From Deltaproteobacteria bacterium (GTDB taxonomy: Bacteria; Myxococcota_A; UBA9160; UBA4427): DNA of 64,000 nucleotides. The notes beneath the pieces are model-generated. The model did not search any database and was not told where the DNA came from. It saw only the letters and a program-made list of their open reading frames with translations. Positions 21,161 to 31,312 of the stretch are shown here, piece after piece. The stretch spans positions 18,268-82,267 of the forward strand of contig PBFW01000025.1 in NCBI GenBank assembly GCA_002719955.1, read 5' to 3'. A program made the translations under genes and the position numbers. How positions within the stretch are numbered: position 1 is the first letter of the stretch; each line of letters begins with the position of its first letter.

Positions 21161-23872
21161 ATGTCCAAGTCCGAGCCCAGGCCCGATTCGATCGTGATCA
21201 AGGGGCTGACCGGGTCCGCCGTCGGCGATATCGATCCCGAGGAGACCCTCGAGTGGATCGAGGCGCTTGATTCCGTCTTCGAACGTGAAGGGGTGGAGCG
21301 CGCGCATTTTCTGCTCGGACGTCTTGTTCGTCGTGCGCGTCGCAAAGGTGCGCACCTTCCCTATCGCGCAACGACCGCCTATATCAACACGATCTCCGAT
21401 GTGCTCCAGAAGACGAATCCAGGCGATTCAAAACTCGAGGAGCGAATCCGGTCCTTCATTCGCTGGAACGCGATGGCCATGGTCGTACAGGCGAATCGGA
21501 TCGATTCCGCGCTCGGCGGGCACATTTCGAGCTTTGCCTCCGCTGCGACCCTCTACGACGTCGGCTTCAACCATTTTTTCCATGCACCGACCGAGAATCA
21601 CGGTGGCGACCTTCTCTATATCCAGGGGCACGCGGCGCCGGGTATCTACGCGCGGGCCTTCTTGGAGGGACGCCTCACGGAAGACCAGCTGCGAAATTTC
21701 AGACAGGAAGTGGAGCCCGGTGGCCTCTCTTCCTATCCGCACCCGAGGTTGATGCCCGATTTCTGGCAATTCCCAACGGTGTCGATGGGGCTCGGTCCGC
21801 TGATGGCGATCTATCAGGCGCGTTTCATGCGCTACTTGCGCGATCGCGGGATCGTCAAGACGCAGGGGCGCAAGATCTGGGCTTTTCTAGGGGACGGTGA
21901 GACGGACGAGCCCGAGAGCCTCGGCGCGATCTCGCTGGCAGGGCGTGAAAAACTCGACAATCTGATCTTCGTGGTGAACTGCAATCTTCAGAGATTGGAC
22001 GGCCCCGTTCGTGGCAACGGCAAGATCATCCAGGAGCTCGAAGCGAATTTTCGCGGGAATGGTTGGAACGTGATCAAAGTGGTGTGGGGCGGGCGCTGGG
22101 ATCCACTGCTCGCGAAGGATCGCGACGGGCTTCTTCGCAGGCGCATGGAAGAGGCGGTCGATGGTGAGTACCAGGCCTACCAGGTGCGGGGCGGGTCCTA
22201 TACGCGGGAACATTTCTTTGGCAAATCCCCCGAACTCGCGGAGATGGTCGCACCGATGTCCGACGAGGATATCTGGCGCCTCAATCGCGGTGGGCATGAT
22301 CCGCACAAGGTGTATGCCGCTTACGCAGAAGCCGTCGCCCACGAGGGAGAGCCGACCGTGATTCTCGCCAAGACCGTAAAAGGGTATGGGACGGGCGAGG
22401 CGGGGGAAGGGCAGAATCCCACCCACCAGATGCACGACATGGCAGAGTCGGCCCTTCGTACGTTTCGCGATCGTTTCAATATTCCGATCACCGATGACGA
22501 GATCGGTGAGGCGCCCTTCTACAAGCCCGCCTCGGATAGTCCTGAGATGGTGTATATGCACCAACGTCGGGAGGCGTTGGGCGGATTCTTGCCCGCCCGT
22601 CGGACCGACGCATCGCAACTCGTCGTTCCGGAACTCTCGGCCTTCGAGGTGCTGCTCAAGGGGAGCGGTCAGCGTGAAATGTCGTCGACGATGGCCGCGG
22701 TGCGCATTCTCCAGATCCTGACCCGCGACAAGAAGATCGGGAAGCATATCGTGCCGATCGTACCGGATGAGTCTCGAACTTTCGGAATGGAAGGGATGTT
22801 CCGACGGCTCGGGATCTACTCTTCCGTCGGACAGCTCTACGACCCGGTGGACTCGGATCAGGTTGCCTACTACCGCGAGGAAAAGGACGGGCAGATCCTT
22901 CAAGAAGGGATCAACGAGGCGGGTGCGATGGCTTCCTTCGTTGCCGCAGGGGCCGCCTACGCGAATCATGGCGTGCACATGGTTCCCTTCTACATATTCT
23001 ACTCGATGTTCGGGTTTCAGCGGATCGGTGATCTCGCCTGGGCGGCCGGCGATATGCGATGTCGGGGCTTCTTGCTTGGTGGGACCGCTGGACGAACGAC
23101 ACTCGCGGGCGAAGGGCTCCAACATCAGGACGGCCATAGCCATATCCTTGCGAATACGATCCCGAGTTGCGTTTCGTATGACCCGGCGTACGCCTACGAA
23201 CTCGCTGTGATCGTACAGGATGGGATGCGGCGGATGTATTGCGAGGGCGAGAGCATCTACTACTACCTGACCGTCATGAACGAGAAATACGTTCAGCCCG
23301 AGATGCCGGAAGGTGTGGCAAAGGGAATCCTCAAGGGCATGTATCGCGTGCGCGAAGGCCTGGGTGAAGGGCCGCGCGTTCAGTTGATGGGGAGCGGGAC
23401 GATCCTGAGAGAGGTGATCGCAGCAGCGGAGATGCTCGACCACGATCACGGCGTGACCGCGGACGTCTGGAGCGTGACCAGCTTCAACGAATTGGCCCGA
23501 GACGGCCAGGACGTCGATCGTTGGAATACGCTCCATCCGGGGGAGGCTCCGCGCATGAGCTTCGTCGAAAGACAGCTGGCCGGTACGACGGGCCCTGTCG
23601 TCGCGGCGACGGATTATGTCCGACTCTTCTCAGAGCAGATCCGCGCTTATCTTCCCGACACACGGGACTACCGAACGCTCGGTACCGATGGGTGGGGCCG
23701 AAGTGATGGGCGCGAGAAATTGCGCCATTTCTTCGAGGTCCACCGGAACAACGTCTGCGTGACCGCGCTCTCCGCACTGGCGGAAGAGGGTTTGGTCGAT
23801 CGCGATCACGTCACCCGTGCGATCAAGAAATATGGCATCGACTCGGATGGCGAGGCGCCGCGGCATCGATAG
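21161..23872 (+). CDS. aceE: Pyruvate dehydrogenase E1 component, homodimeric
   Basis: NHFFHAPTENHGGDLLYIQGHAAPGIYARAFLEGRL, FLGDGETDEPES, NCNLQRLDGPVRGNGKIIQELE. Confidence 0.98.
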   Translation: MSKSEPRPDSIVIKGLTGSAVGDIDPEETLEWIEALDSVFEREGVERAHFLLGRLVRRARRKGAHLPYRATTAYINTISDVLQKTNPGDSKLEERIRSFIRWNAMAMVVQANRIDSALGGHISSFASAATLYDVGFNHFFHAPTENHGGDLLYIQGHAAPGIYARAFLEGRLTEDQLRNFRQEVEPGGLSSYPHPRLMPDFWQFPTVSMGLGPLMAIYQARFMRYLRDRGIVKTQGRKIWAFLGDGETDEPESLGAISLAGREKLDNLIFVVNCNLQRLDGPVRGNGKIIQELEANFRGNGWNVIKVVWGGRWDPLLAKDRDGLLRRRMEEAVDGEYQAYQVRGGSYTREHFFGKSPELAEMVAPMSDEDIWRLNRGGHDPHKVYAAYAEAVAHEGEPTVILAKTVKGYGTGEAGEGQNPTHQMHDMAESALRTFRDRFNIPITDDEIGEAPFYKPASDSPEMVYMHQRREALGGFLPARRTDASQLVVPELSAFEVLLKGSGQREMSSTMAAVRILQILTRDKKIGKHIVPIVPDESRTFGMEGMFRRLGIYSSVGQLYDPVDSDQVAYYREEKDGQILQEGINEAGAMASFVAAGAAYANHGVHMVPFYIFYSMFGFQRIGDLAWAAGDMRCRGFLLGGTAGRTTLAGEGLQHQDGHSHILANTIPSCVSYDPAYAYELAVIVQDGMRRMYCEGESIYYYLTVMNEKYVQPEMPEGVAKGILKGMYRVREGLGEGPRVQLMGSGTILREVIAAAEMLDHDHGVTADVWSVTSFNELARDGQDVDRWNTLHPGEAPRMSFVERQLAGTTGPVVAATDYVRLFSEQIRAYLPDTRDYRTLGTDGWGRSDGREKLRHFFEVHRNNVCVTALSALAEEGLVDRDHVTRAIKKYGIDSDGEAPRHR

Positions 23873-23911
23873 ACAGGGGGCGCCCGGAAGCGGGCGACGG
23901 AGAGCACGAAA

Positions 23912-25294
23912 TTGGGCCTATCCCTGGAAATCTGCGTTCCTGATATCGGCGACTTTGAAGAGGTCGAAGTGGTGGAGTTGCTCGTCGCGAAGGGGGACAT
24001 TATCGAATTCGATGACCCCGTGATCAGCATCGAGAGCGACAAGGCGACGATGGAGATCCCTTCGACCGCGGCGGGTGTCGTCGCTGAATTGAGAGTTTCG
24101 GAGGGCGATCGCGTCTCTGAGGGCAGCGTGTTGATCGTGCTCGATGTTGCGGAGGATGCGGGGAGATCGGCTGTGCCCGAATCCGACGAGGTTGCACTCG
24201 GATCCGAGTCGGTCCCCGTGGCACCCCGGGTGGACGCCGCAGAGGAGGCCTCGGCGGCGCTACCGTCGGTCGAATCGGCGCGGCCCACGCGGGAGATGTC
24301 CGAAGCCGCGCGCCATCCCGTGCCCGATCGGCGAGGGTTGCCCCACGCGAGTCCACTGGCGCGACGCCACGCGAGAGAGCTGGGCGTCCCGATCGATTCG
24401 ACGCAGGGTTCGGGCGCGCATGGGCGCGTCTTGATCGACGATCTGAATCGAGAGGTGCGCGATCGCTTCGCGAGGGATGCGGTCGGGATCGAAGGTTCTG
24501 CGAGAAGGGATGTCGCGCCGATCCCCGCGCTCGACCAGACCGTATTCGGTCCCGTACACGACCAGCCGCTCACTCGGATCCAGAAGGCGTCGGGCGCCGC
24601 GCTCCATCGCAGTTGGCTGAATGTTCCGCAGATGACGCACCACGATGAGGCCGATGTGACCGAGCTCGAGCGTTTTCGACGAGATCGTCGTGAACTCGCG
24701 AGTGGCCGCGGCTTGAAGCTCTCACCGCTTCTTTTCGTCATGAAGGCTGTGGCGGTCGTATTGGAAGAGTTCCCGGCCTTCAGATCGTCGCTGACCCCGG
24801 AGTTCGATCGCCTGATCGTGAAGGACTATTTCCATCTCGGGATCAGTGTGGACACGGATGAGGGTCTCGTCGTGCCGGTCATTCGCGAAGTCGATCGCAA
24901 GGGCATCTTCGAGCTCGCGGAGGAGCTGGGCGAAACCGCCGCGCGCGCGCGGGCGCATCAGCTCTCGCCGGAGGATCTCAGGGGAGCCTGCTTCACGATT
25001 TCGAGTCTCGGTGGAATCGGCGGGACCGCCTTTTCAGCGATCGTGAACGCCCCCGAAACGGCCATTCTCGGCCTATCCAAGATGCGCATCCGACCGCAGT
25101 GGAAGGGGCCGCCACCCAGCGACCTGCTAGATGCAGACGGCGCCCATGAGCCGGGGACGGGCCTTTTCGAGCCGCGGCTCGTCTTGCCCCTCTCCCTCTC
25201 CTACGACCACCGGGTCATCGACGGTGCGAGTGCTGCGCGGTTTGCTGCTCGTCTCTCACGCGTGTTGTCGGAGCCATTGCGGCTCCTTCTCTAG
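23912..25294 (+). CDS. aceF: Pyruvate dehydrogenase E2 (dihydrolipoamide acetyltransferase)
   Basis: Lipoyl motif ESDKATMEIPST; peripheral subunit-binding domain; SYDHRVIDGASAARF; directly downstream of aceE. Confidence 0.94.
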   Translation: MGLSLEICVPDIGDFEEVEVVELLVAKGDIIEFDDPVISIESDKATMEIPSTAAGVVAELRVSEGDRVSEGSVLIVLDVAEDAGRSAVPESDEVALGSESVPVAPRVDAAEEASAALPSVESARPTREMSEAARHPVPDRRGLPHASPLARRHARELGVPIDSTQGSGAHGRVLIDDLNREVRDRFARDAVGIEGSARRDVAPIPALDQTVFGPVHDQPLTRIQKASGAALHRSWLNVPQMTHHDEADVTELERFRRDRRELASGRGLKLSPLLFVMKAVAVVLEEFPAFRSSLTPEFDRLIVKDYFHLGISVDTDEGLVVPVIREVDRKGIFELAEELGETAARARAHQLSPEDLRGACFTISSLGGIGGTAFSAIVNAPETAILGLSKMRIRPQWKGPPPSDLLDADGAHEPGTGLFEPRLVLPLSLSYDHRVIDGASAARFAARLSRVLSEPLRLLL

Positions 25295-25504
25295 AGGCTG
25301 TCTCCAGCCCTGCAGACCTCTCCGCTCGGCCCCCGAAGCGACCCCGGAGCGCGCGATGTCGTTGCCGCTCTCGCAGTCACCCGAAAACCGCGCATTCAGG
25401 TCCCCCCGTCGAGTCTTTTACGGAGCCGTCTTGAGGAAGCCCTCTCCGACCGCCTCCCGGACGAGGTTTCGAGGCGATCCGGAAGCCGCTCCGCGCTGCG
25501 CTCG

Positions 25505-26385
25505 GTGGCGATGGTGCGCGCTCGTGTGTGCTTGTCGGGTGGTGGCGAGATCGAGGGCCGAACCCAGAATCTGAGCTCTGTGGGTGTGCTCGTTGCCATC
25601 AGCGGTTTTGCGCCCGCCATCGGGCAGGACGTCATCTTCTCGGTCGTACACCCCATGAGCGGGGAGGAACGGGCGATTTCTGGAAAGATCGCACGTCACG
25701 ATCGCGATCAGACCGGGCAGGTCCGCGGACTCGGAATTCATTTCAGCATCGACCTCGCGCAGGTGGACGAGACGATCAACGACCTGAATCAGGTGAAGGC
25801 CAGCCAACACGCTCGGCGGCTGGGTGGAACCACCGGCTCGATCGATACCCTCGGCCTGAATGATCTGCTGATGAGCTTCGGACAACGCTTTCCGCGCGGT
25901 CGCTTCACGCTGATGAGAGGCGGCTAGGTCGGGACGATCCACGTCGAAGACGGGTTGATGATGTTCGCGCAGGTCGGGGCCGCGACGGGCATGAAGGCGC
26001 TCGTGCGGATGGCCGAGTGGGACGACGGGAATTTCGATTTCCACACGAATCTTCGGGCGGGGGGCAGGAAGAGGGCGAGCCGATGTCGCTAGCGATCGAG
26101 GTGGTTCTGCTCGAAGTCGCACGGCTCGCCGACGAGGGCCGGAAGCTTCGGATGTCCGGACTGTCCCGAGGTGCGGGGCTCCGCGTGCCACACCGGGTCG
26201 TTGACCTCGGCTCTTCCGATCGATCGAAAATCGAAGCCCAGATCCTGGATCTCGTAGGAGCGGGGATGACCGTCACCCGACTCCTCGACATGATTCAGGA
26301 GCCCGACAGATTGATCGGAAGGAATCTTCTGGCCCTGATCGAACGAGGCGTCGTTCAGCTCGAAAACGGCTCCGCCGAGGGCTGA
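25505..26385 (+). pseudogene. PilZ plus DUF4388 (PATAN-like) signalling protein, broken by in-frame TAG (25925-25927) and a frameshift near 26055-26062
   Basis: EIEGRTQNLSSVGVLVAI..GEERAISGKIARHDR..GLGIHFS, then GSIDTLGLNDLLMSFGQRFPRGRFTLMRGG*VGTIHVEDGLMMFAQVGAATGMKALVRMAEWDDGNFDFHTNLRAG (frame shift) QEEGEPMSLAIEVVLLEVARLADEG. Confidence 0.65.
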
Positions 26386-26414
26386 GGCAGTTCTATCGAT
26401 CGACCCCCGAAGGA

Positions 26415-27740
26415 ATGCTCAACAAGATTCCTTCGCATGCCGATCCAGGGCTCATGACCACATCCTTCGCCCTCGATCCCCCCGACCCGAGCTGTGACGC
26501 TGCTCCCGACGCCTCCCGGGGTTCCGATATCAGCGAACTCTTCTCCGAGATCGGCGGGCGTTTCGAGCGTGCTGGGGCGGTCGGTCTGGTCTTGATCGGC
26601 GCACCGATGGTCGCGGAGATCGAGCGCCGGCACGGAGACGAGGCGCGAATGCGCTGTCTCGAATCCCTGCGCCGGCGGGTCGTCGAGATTGCGGAGGAGC
26701 GGCTGCGATCGGATTTCATCGTCTGCCAGGCGGAACAGGGCGCTCACGAACTCATGGTGCTGCTCTTTCGAAAGCCGGGATCGGCGGGCTTCTATCGAAC
26801 GGAGATGCCGGGCTTTCGTCAGGAACTCTCTCGTTCGCTGCGGGGCGATGGTGGGCAGGTTTTCTATCCCTATCAGAAGGGAGCCGCACATCTGCCGACA
26901 GGGATGTCCGTTGAACTCCGCAATCCCCAGTTCGGAAGGGCGACACAGCTGCGTCGGCTCATCGACGAAGCACGCCGAGACTGCCATTACGACATCGAAT
27001 CCACTCGTCGCGAGACGCGCCAGGGATTGCTGGAGACGATCCTCGACCACCGAATCTACTCGGTCTATGAGCCGATCGTCGAGGTCGAGAGCCGAACGGT
27101 CTTCGGCTACGAAGCCCTGGCTCGTGGACCCGAGGGCTCGCATTTTCATTCGCCGCTTGCGCTCTTCTCGGCCGCTGAGGAACACGGGCTCGTATTCGAA
27201 CTCGATTGCGTGTGCCGTGAAAGCGGGTTGCGCGGGGCGATCGATTTTCCGGCCGGGACGAAACTCTTCCTGAATATCAGGCCGACGGCCATCCACGATC
27301 CGAGCTTTCGAGAGGATCGGTTGATCGAGACCCTCGAACGTCGCCAGCTTGTTCCGACGGACGTCGTTTTCGAAATCTCCGAACAGGAATCGATCACGAG
27401 CTTCGGGGCCTTCCGGGAGATGGCAGACTACTATCGGAGTCTGGGCTTCCAGTTTGCGCTCGATGATACCGGGACGGGATATGCGGGGCTCGAGGAGTTG
27501 CTCGAAGTCGAGCCCGAATATATCAAGATCGACCGCGCGATGGTTTCGGGGGTCGATCAGGATCCGGCACGTCAGGGTGTGCTGACAGCGCTCCTCCAGA
27601 TCGCTGATAAGATGGGCTCCCAGGTGATTGGCGAGGGCCTCGATACGCTCGAGGAACTCGAAATGCTTGGTCGGCTCGGGATCCGCTTCGGTCAGGGCTG
27701 GCTCTTCGGTCATCCGACTCCGCTTCGCGCGGCCGAGTGA
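26415..27740 (+). CDS. EAL-domain cyclic-di-GMP phosphodiesterase-like protein
   Basis: VFGYEALARGPEGS, FLNIRPTAI, VVFEISEQESI, FALDDTGTGYAGLEELLEVEPEYIKIDRAM, VIGEGLDTLEELEMLGRLGIRFGQGWLFGHP. Confidence 0.94.
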   Translation: MLNKIPSHADPGLMTTSFALDPPDPSCDAAPDASRGSDISELFSEIGGRFERAGAVGLVLIGAPMVAEIERRHGDEARMRCLESLRRRVVEIAEERLRSDFIVCQAEQGAHELMVLLFRKPGSAGFYRTEMPGFRQELSRSLRGDGGQVFYPYQKGAAHLPTGMSVELRNPQFGRATQLRRLIDEARRDCHYDIESTRRETRQGLLETILDHRIYSVYEPIVEVESRTVFGYEALARGPEGSHFHSPLALFSAAEEHGLVFELDCVCRESGLRGAIDFPAGTKLFLNIRPTAIHDPSFREDRLIETLERRQLVPTDVVFEISEQESITSFGAFREMADYYRSLGFQFALDDTGTGYAGLEELLEVEPEYIKIDRAMVSGVDQDPARQGVLTALLQIADKMGSQVIGEGLDTLEELEMLGRLGIRFGQGWLFGHPTPLRAAE

Positions 27741-27753
27741 TGCCGGCGGAGGC

Positions 27754-28629
27754 CTACTCGGCTCCGCCATTGCGTTCCAGAAACTCCAGAACCGCCTCAC
27801 TGAAGAGGTCGTTTCGATCACCCGCCACCATATGGCCGGCTCCGGAGACGTCTGCAAAATCGGCGTGGGGGACCAGTTCGAGGAAGACCCTTGCCCCGTC
27901 CTCGCTCAGAAGATCCGACATCTTGCCCCGCACGAGGAGTGTTGGAATCGTCAGGCTCGCGGCGGCTTCGTCGAGCGAGGCCGGTGTCACGAATTTGTTT
28001 CCGGATTTTGGGTCGACGGTGAGAAAGTCCGGATCCCAGTGCCAGTGGTAGCGTCCGTTTTCGCCCCTGCGAAGATTCTTTTCGAGGCCCGAAACATCTT
28101 TCGGTCGGGGGCGGTGTGGATTGTAGGCGGCGACGGCATCCGCGACTTCGTCGAGGCTGGCGAATCCATTCAAACCGCCGCGCATGAACTCCATGATGCG
28201 ATGGGTGCCTGTGGTTTCCATGCGCGTGGCAATGTCGACGAGGACGAGCGCACGTGCGAGCGAATTGCCTGCGTCGTGGATTGCTAGCAGAGAAGAAATG
28301 CCGCCGAGTGATGCACCGATCAGGACAGGTGCTTCGTCCAGGGTGCGGGCGATCGCGGTGACATCGTTTCGGAAACTTTCGTGATGATAGGCACCGGTCG
28401 GATCCCAGTCGCTTTGGCCGTGTCCGCGAAGGTCGATGTTGATCGCGTACCAGCCAGATTCAGCCAGCCGTTGTGCGGTTCCGCTCCAGGAGTGGCGGGT
28501 CTGACCGCCACCGTGAAAGAGCAGGGCCGGGCGGGCGCCCGGGTCGCCATAACAATCCGCCGCGAGGGTGATGCCCTCGCTCGCCGGTATCCGTTTGTGT
28601 TCGGTTTCGATTTCCGAAAGAGCCATCAT
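27754..28629 (-). CDS. Alpha/beta-fold hydrolase
   Basis: PALLFHGGGQTRHSW, LIGASLGGISSLLA, C-terminal D and H regions. Confidence 0.92.
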   Translation of the reverse strand: MMALSEIETEHKRIPASEGITLAADCYGDPGARPALLFHGGGQTRHSWSGTAQRLAESGWYAINIDLRGHGQSDWDPTGAYHHESFRNDVTAIARTLDEAPVLIGASLGGISSLLAIHDAGNSLARALVLVDIATRMETTGTHRIMEFMRGGLNGFASLDEVADAVAAYNPHRPRPKDVSGLEKNLRRGENGRYHWHWDPDFLTVDPKSGNKFVTPASLDEAAASLTIPTLLVRGKMSDLLSEDGARVFLELVPHADFADVSGAGHMVAGDRNDLFSEAVLEFLERNGGAE

Positions 28630-28691
28630 TTTCTACCTTCTACTGCGATTCCACTTTCAGCCCATAGGCCGCCTGCTTCGAGACCGACGTG

Positions 28692-28953
28692 TCACTCGCT
28701 CTCGGGCCAGAGCCGTTGGGCGAGATCGGCATCGCGAGCGAATGCCGAGACCTTAGCGGGGCGTGCGTCTACGAAATAGATCCGATTGGGTGCGCTGATT
28801 CTGGCTTCCGAACACAGGTAGATCGAGGTCCGCGCGCCCTGTGCGCGGTTGCGAAAGAAAGGCGATTTCGGCTCCCTGGTCTAAAAGTGCGATCGCCGTG
28901 GCTTCTCCTATTCTCGAGGTGGCTCCGGCGATGACACAGGTTTTTCCGTTCAC
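28692..28953 (-). pseudogene. Short-chain dehydrogenase/reductase remnant with large internal deletion
   Basis: N-terminus MNGKTCVIAGATSRIGEATAIALLDQGAEIAFLS, then in another frame an SDR-like C-terminus NRIYFVDARPAKVSAFARDADLAQRLWPESE*; catalytic core missing. Confidence 0.7.
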
Positions 28954-29918
28954 TCGGTGTCTGTTCCGAGGGTGTGTCGAAAGAATCGCGTCACCCTCTC
29001 GTTCAAGAGCAGCTGCATCTCCGTTTCTCCCTTGAGTTCGCTGAACGCCCGCGTGGGACGGGACTGATTCGCTCGAGGGTTCTTCTCGTGCAGGCCGTGG
29101 AGCAGCTCGATTCCGTCACAGAAATGGAAATGGTCGGCCCCCTCGATGATTTCGAGTCGGCTGGTCTCGCCGAGTCTTTCGAGGAGTGGTCGAATGCTCG
29201 ATTCCAGATCGACGAGGACGTCGTCGCGTCCGGCGAGGACCAGCGTTTCGATCGGATTCGCGACGGGAAGTTCCCCGGGTTCGAAGGCCTTGCGCCCCAC
29301 GAAGGGTTCCGAAGCCGGCGCGAGACAGCAGATCGCGCGCACGCGACGGTCGAGGGCGGGGATCTTGAGCGCGGTCCAGCCGCCATAGGAATGTCCCAGG
29401 ACGCCGATCGATGTGGGGTGGAGGGGCGGGATTCGATCCTGCTCCTGGTCTTCGTCCAGAAGCGCACGAATCGATCTGGCGAGATCGGTCGGCCGCTGGC
29501 TTCGGGCGCGAAGATGAACCTCTCGTCGCTGCTCGTCGGTCGTCAGAGCGAGCATCTCACCAAAGGTGTTGCCCACGTGATCGGGTGCGATCACGACGAA
29601 GCCCCAGCTCGCGAGGTGGGTCATGAGAAACGTCGACTGCTGACGCAATCCCGAGTTGCCATGGGAAAAAGCGATGAGTGGAGCGGGGCTCGAACGGGGC
29701 GCGAGACCCGTCGACGCCCGGTGAGGAAGCCCGAGGGGGTGAGGCGCATCGTATGTGGGGTCGTCGGCGTTCGTCGCATCGGCGAGGGCGGGGTACCAGA
29801 TCTCGGCCGGTAGGAGCCGGCCCTTTTCGATCGGATCGAGGGGCGAGGCGATTTCGGTCTGAAGCGCGCCGACGGGGAAGGGCCCACGCTTCGAGAGATC
29901 GGGAAGGGGCCGGGACAT
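28950..29918 (-). CDS. Alpha/beta hydrolase, dienelactone hydrolase/PAF-acetylhydrolase-like
   Basis: PLIAFSHGNSGLRQQSTFLMTHLASWGFVVIAPDHVGN, IGVLGHSYGGWTAL, GADHFHFCD; ATGA overlap with the SDR remnant. Confidence 0.88.
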   Translation of the reverse strand: MSRPLPDLSKRGPFPVGALQTEIASPLDPIEKGRLLPAEIWYPALADATNADDPTYDAPHPLGLPHRASTGLAPRSSPAPLIAFSHGNSGLRQQSTFLMTHLASWGFVVIAPDHVGNTFGEMLALTTDEQRREVHLRARSQRPTDLARSIRALLDEDQEQDRIPPLHPTSIGVLGHSYGGWTALKIPALDRRVRAICCLAPASEPFVGRKAFEPGELPVANPIETLVLAGRDDVLVDLESSIRPLLERLGETSRLEIIEGADHFHFCDGIELLHGLHEKNPRANQSRPTRAFSELKGETEMQLLLNERVTRFFRHTLGTDTE

Positions 29919-29941
29919 GGGGGGTGTTTATGTCGCTCAGC

Positions 29942-29958
29942 GGGGCTCGGCAAGCCCC
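29942..29958 (-). other. Hairpin just after the second stop of the diiron gene frame
   Basis: Minus strand GGGGCT-TGCCG-AGCCCC; no U-tract. Confidence 0.45.
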
Positions 29959-30082
29959 CTCAGTCTTCGGCGAGCGAATCGACGAGGGCGACGAGGTGTA
30001 GCGCAGGCGCCGCGCCCGCTTCGATCTTTCGGTCGTCGAGATCGGCGACCTGGTGAAGGAAGCGATCGATCAGGCTTTCTGC

Positions 30083-31204
30083 CTAGTCCGTCCGGTATCG
30101 TGGGCCCATTTTCTGGCGACCGGAGTTGATCGCCTTGAGCTCTTCCATCGCGAGGGTCGCGACGTCTGCGCCGGCGACCTCGTCGTTTTCGGCGGCCAGC
30201 TCATCCATGTCGACCCAGGCCTGATAGAGCGGACGCGTGCGATCGGTGATGATGCCGCACTTGAGAAGCGTCTTGATCAGCACTCGGAAGATATTGGTGT
30301 TTTTCGTCATGTCGCGACGACGGTCTGTTTCGGTGAACGCCTCGAGGATTGCACTTCGTACCCATTGCCAGTCGAGGTCGAACTCCGCGTAGATCTCCTG
30401 CTTCTGCTCGGCATTGATCAGATTGAAGAGCAGGATCTGGAAGGCTTCGGCGGCCCAGATCTCGACATGCTCGTGCTCTTCTTCGGAAAGCTGGGGGATC
30501 GTGCGATCCGCCCAGATCTTGCCGAATTTGTGGTGGAAGGCTTCATCGGACATGGTGAATTGGATCAGGCGTCGGAGCAGCGGATCCTGTGTCTCGCTCT
30601 GAATCGTTGCGAAGGCTCCCATGGCGAGTCCTTCGATGAGCATCTGCATGCCGATGAGCTTCTTGTAGACGGCACCGCTTCGTATGATCTCGTTCATCAG
30701 GCTCTGGAGGGTTTTCCCGGAGCGAAGGGGTGGGCCCCAGCGAGTCGAAATATACTTAGAGAAACCCGTGACGTGGCGCGCTTCTTCGCGGGCCTGGTTG
30801 GACGCATATTCCATTGCGCCCGGGTCTCGAAGGATCTGGGTCAAGTTGGCTGAGAGTGAGGCCGCACCCTGTTCGCCGTGGAGGATGCTCGAGAGGACGA
30901 AGCGCGTATTCTGGTTGGCGAGTCGAATCTGCTGCTGCTCATCCAGCTCATCCGCGATCGAGGTCTTGAGCTCGATACAGAAATCTCGCGGCATGACCGT
31001 CTCTTCTTTGAGGTTCATGGGCTCCGATTCGAAATCTACATAGCGTGCATCCGTCGGATCCCAGAAATGGTCCACCGTGGCGGCGATGATGCTGTCGAAG
31101 GCATCGGTACGATCCGCATAACGATCAACTTCGATCAATGCGTCGAAGTTGTCGCGATCGACCGTGTTGTAGATCGGGTCGTAGGCGATATGTCGTTCAC
31201 TCAA
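30083..31204 (-). CDS. Ferritin-like diiron protein (oxygenase/R2-like)
   Basis: HGEQGAASL, QAREEARHVTGF, MQMLIEGLAMGAF, MSDEAFHHKFG: four-helix diiron ligand pattern; TTG start at 31204 proposed from SD-like AGGAG. Confidence 0.72.
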   Translation of the reverse strand: MSERHIAYDPIYNTVDRDNFDALIEVDRYADRTDAFDSIIAATVDHFWDPTDARYVDFESEPMNLKEETVMPRDFCIELKTSIADELDEQQQIRLANQNTRFVLSSILHGEQGAASLSANLTQILRDPGAMEYASNQAREEARHVTGFSKYISTRWGPPLRSGKTLQSLMNEIIRSGAVYKKLIGMQMLIEGLAMGAFATIQSETQDPLLRRLIQFTMSDEAFHHKFGKIWADRTIPQLSEEEHEHVEIWAAEAFQILLFNLINAEQKQEIYAEFDLDWQWVRSAILEAFTETDRRRDMTKNTNIFRVLIKTLLKCGIITDRTRPLYQAWVDMDELAAENDEVAGADVATLAMEELKAINSGRQKMGPRYRTD

Positions 31205-31312
31205 TGGGATGAGTCTCCTGCGGGTGGCGTGATCGAGAATGGGAGATCCAGAAACGGGGTCAGGTCCCCCTTCGGTACCCCGTCGTGGCGCGCCGGTCGG
31301 TCGGGTCATCGA

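Noticed and set aside
21887-23536. 549-aa minus-strand ORF opposite aceE, and similar long antisense ORFs (e.g. 15895-17505, 35664-37370, 10798-11994)
   Set aside because: Antisense frames of high-GC coding genes lack stops by composition; the translations show no family motifs and the sense strand encodes well-recognised proteins.
5908-30085. Amber codon recoding (pyrrolysine or suppressor) as explanation for internal TAG codons
   Set aside because: TAG is the normal terminal stop of intact genes here (pyrC, carboxylesterase, aceE, aceF, lpdA, rlmB), and one broken regulator uses TGA plus a frameshift, so mutation is simpler.
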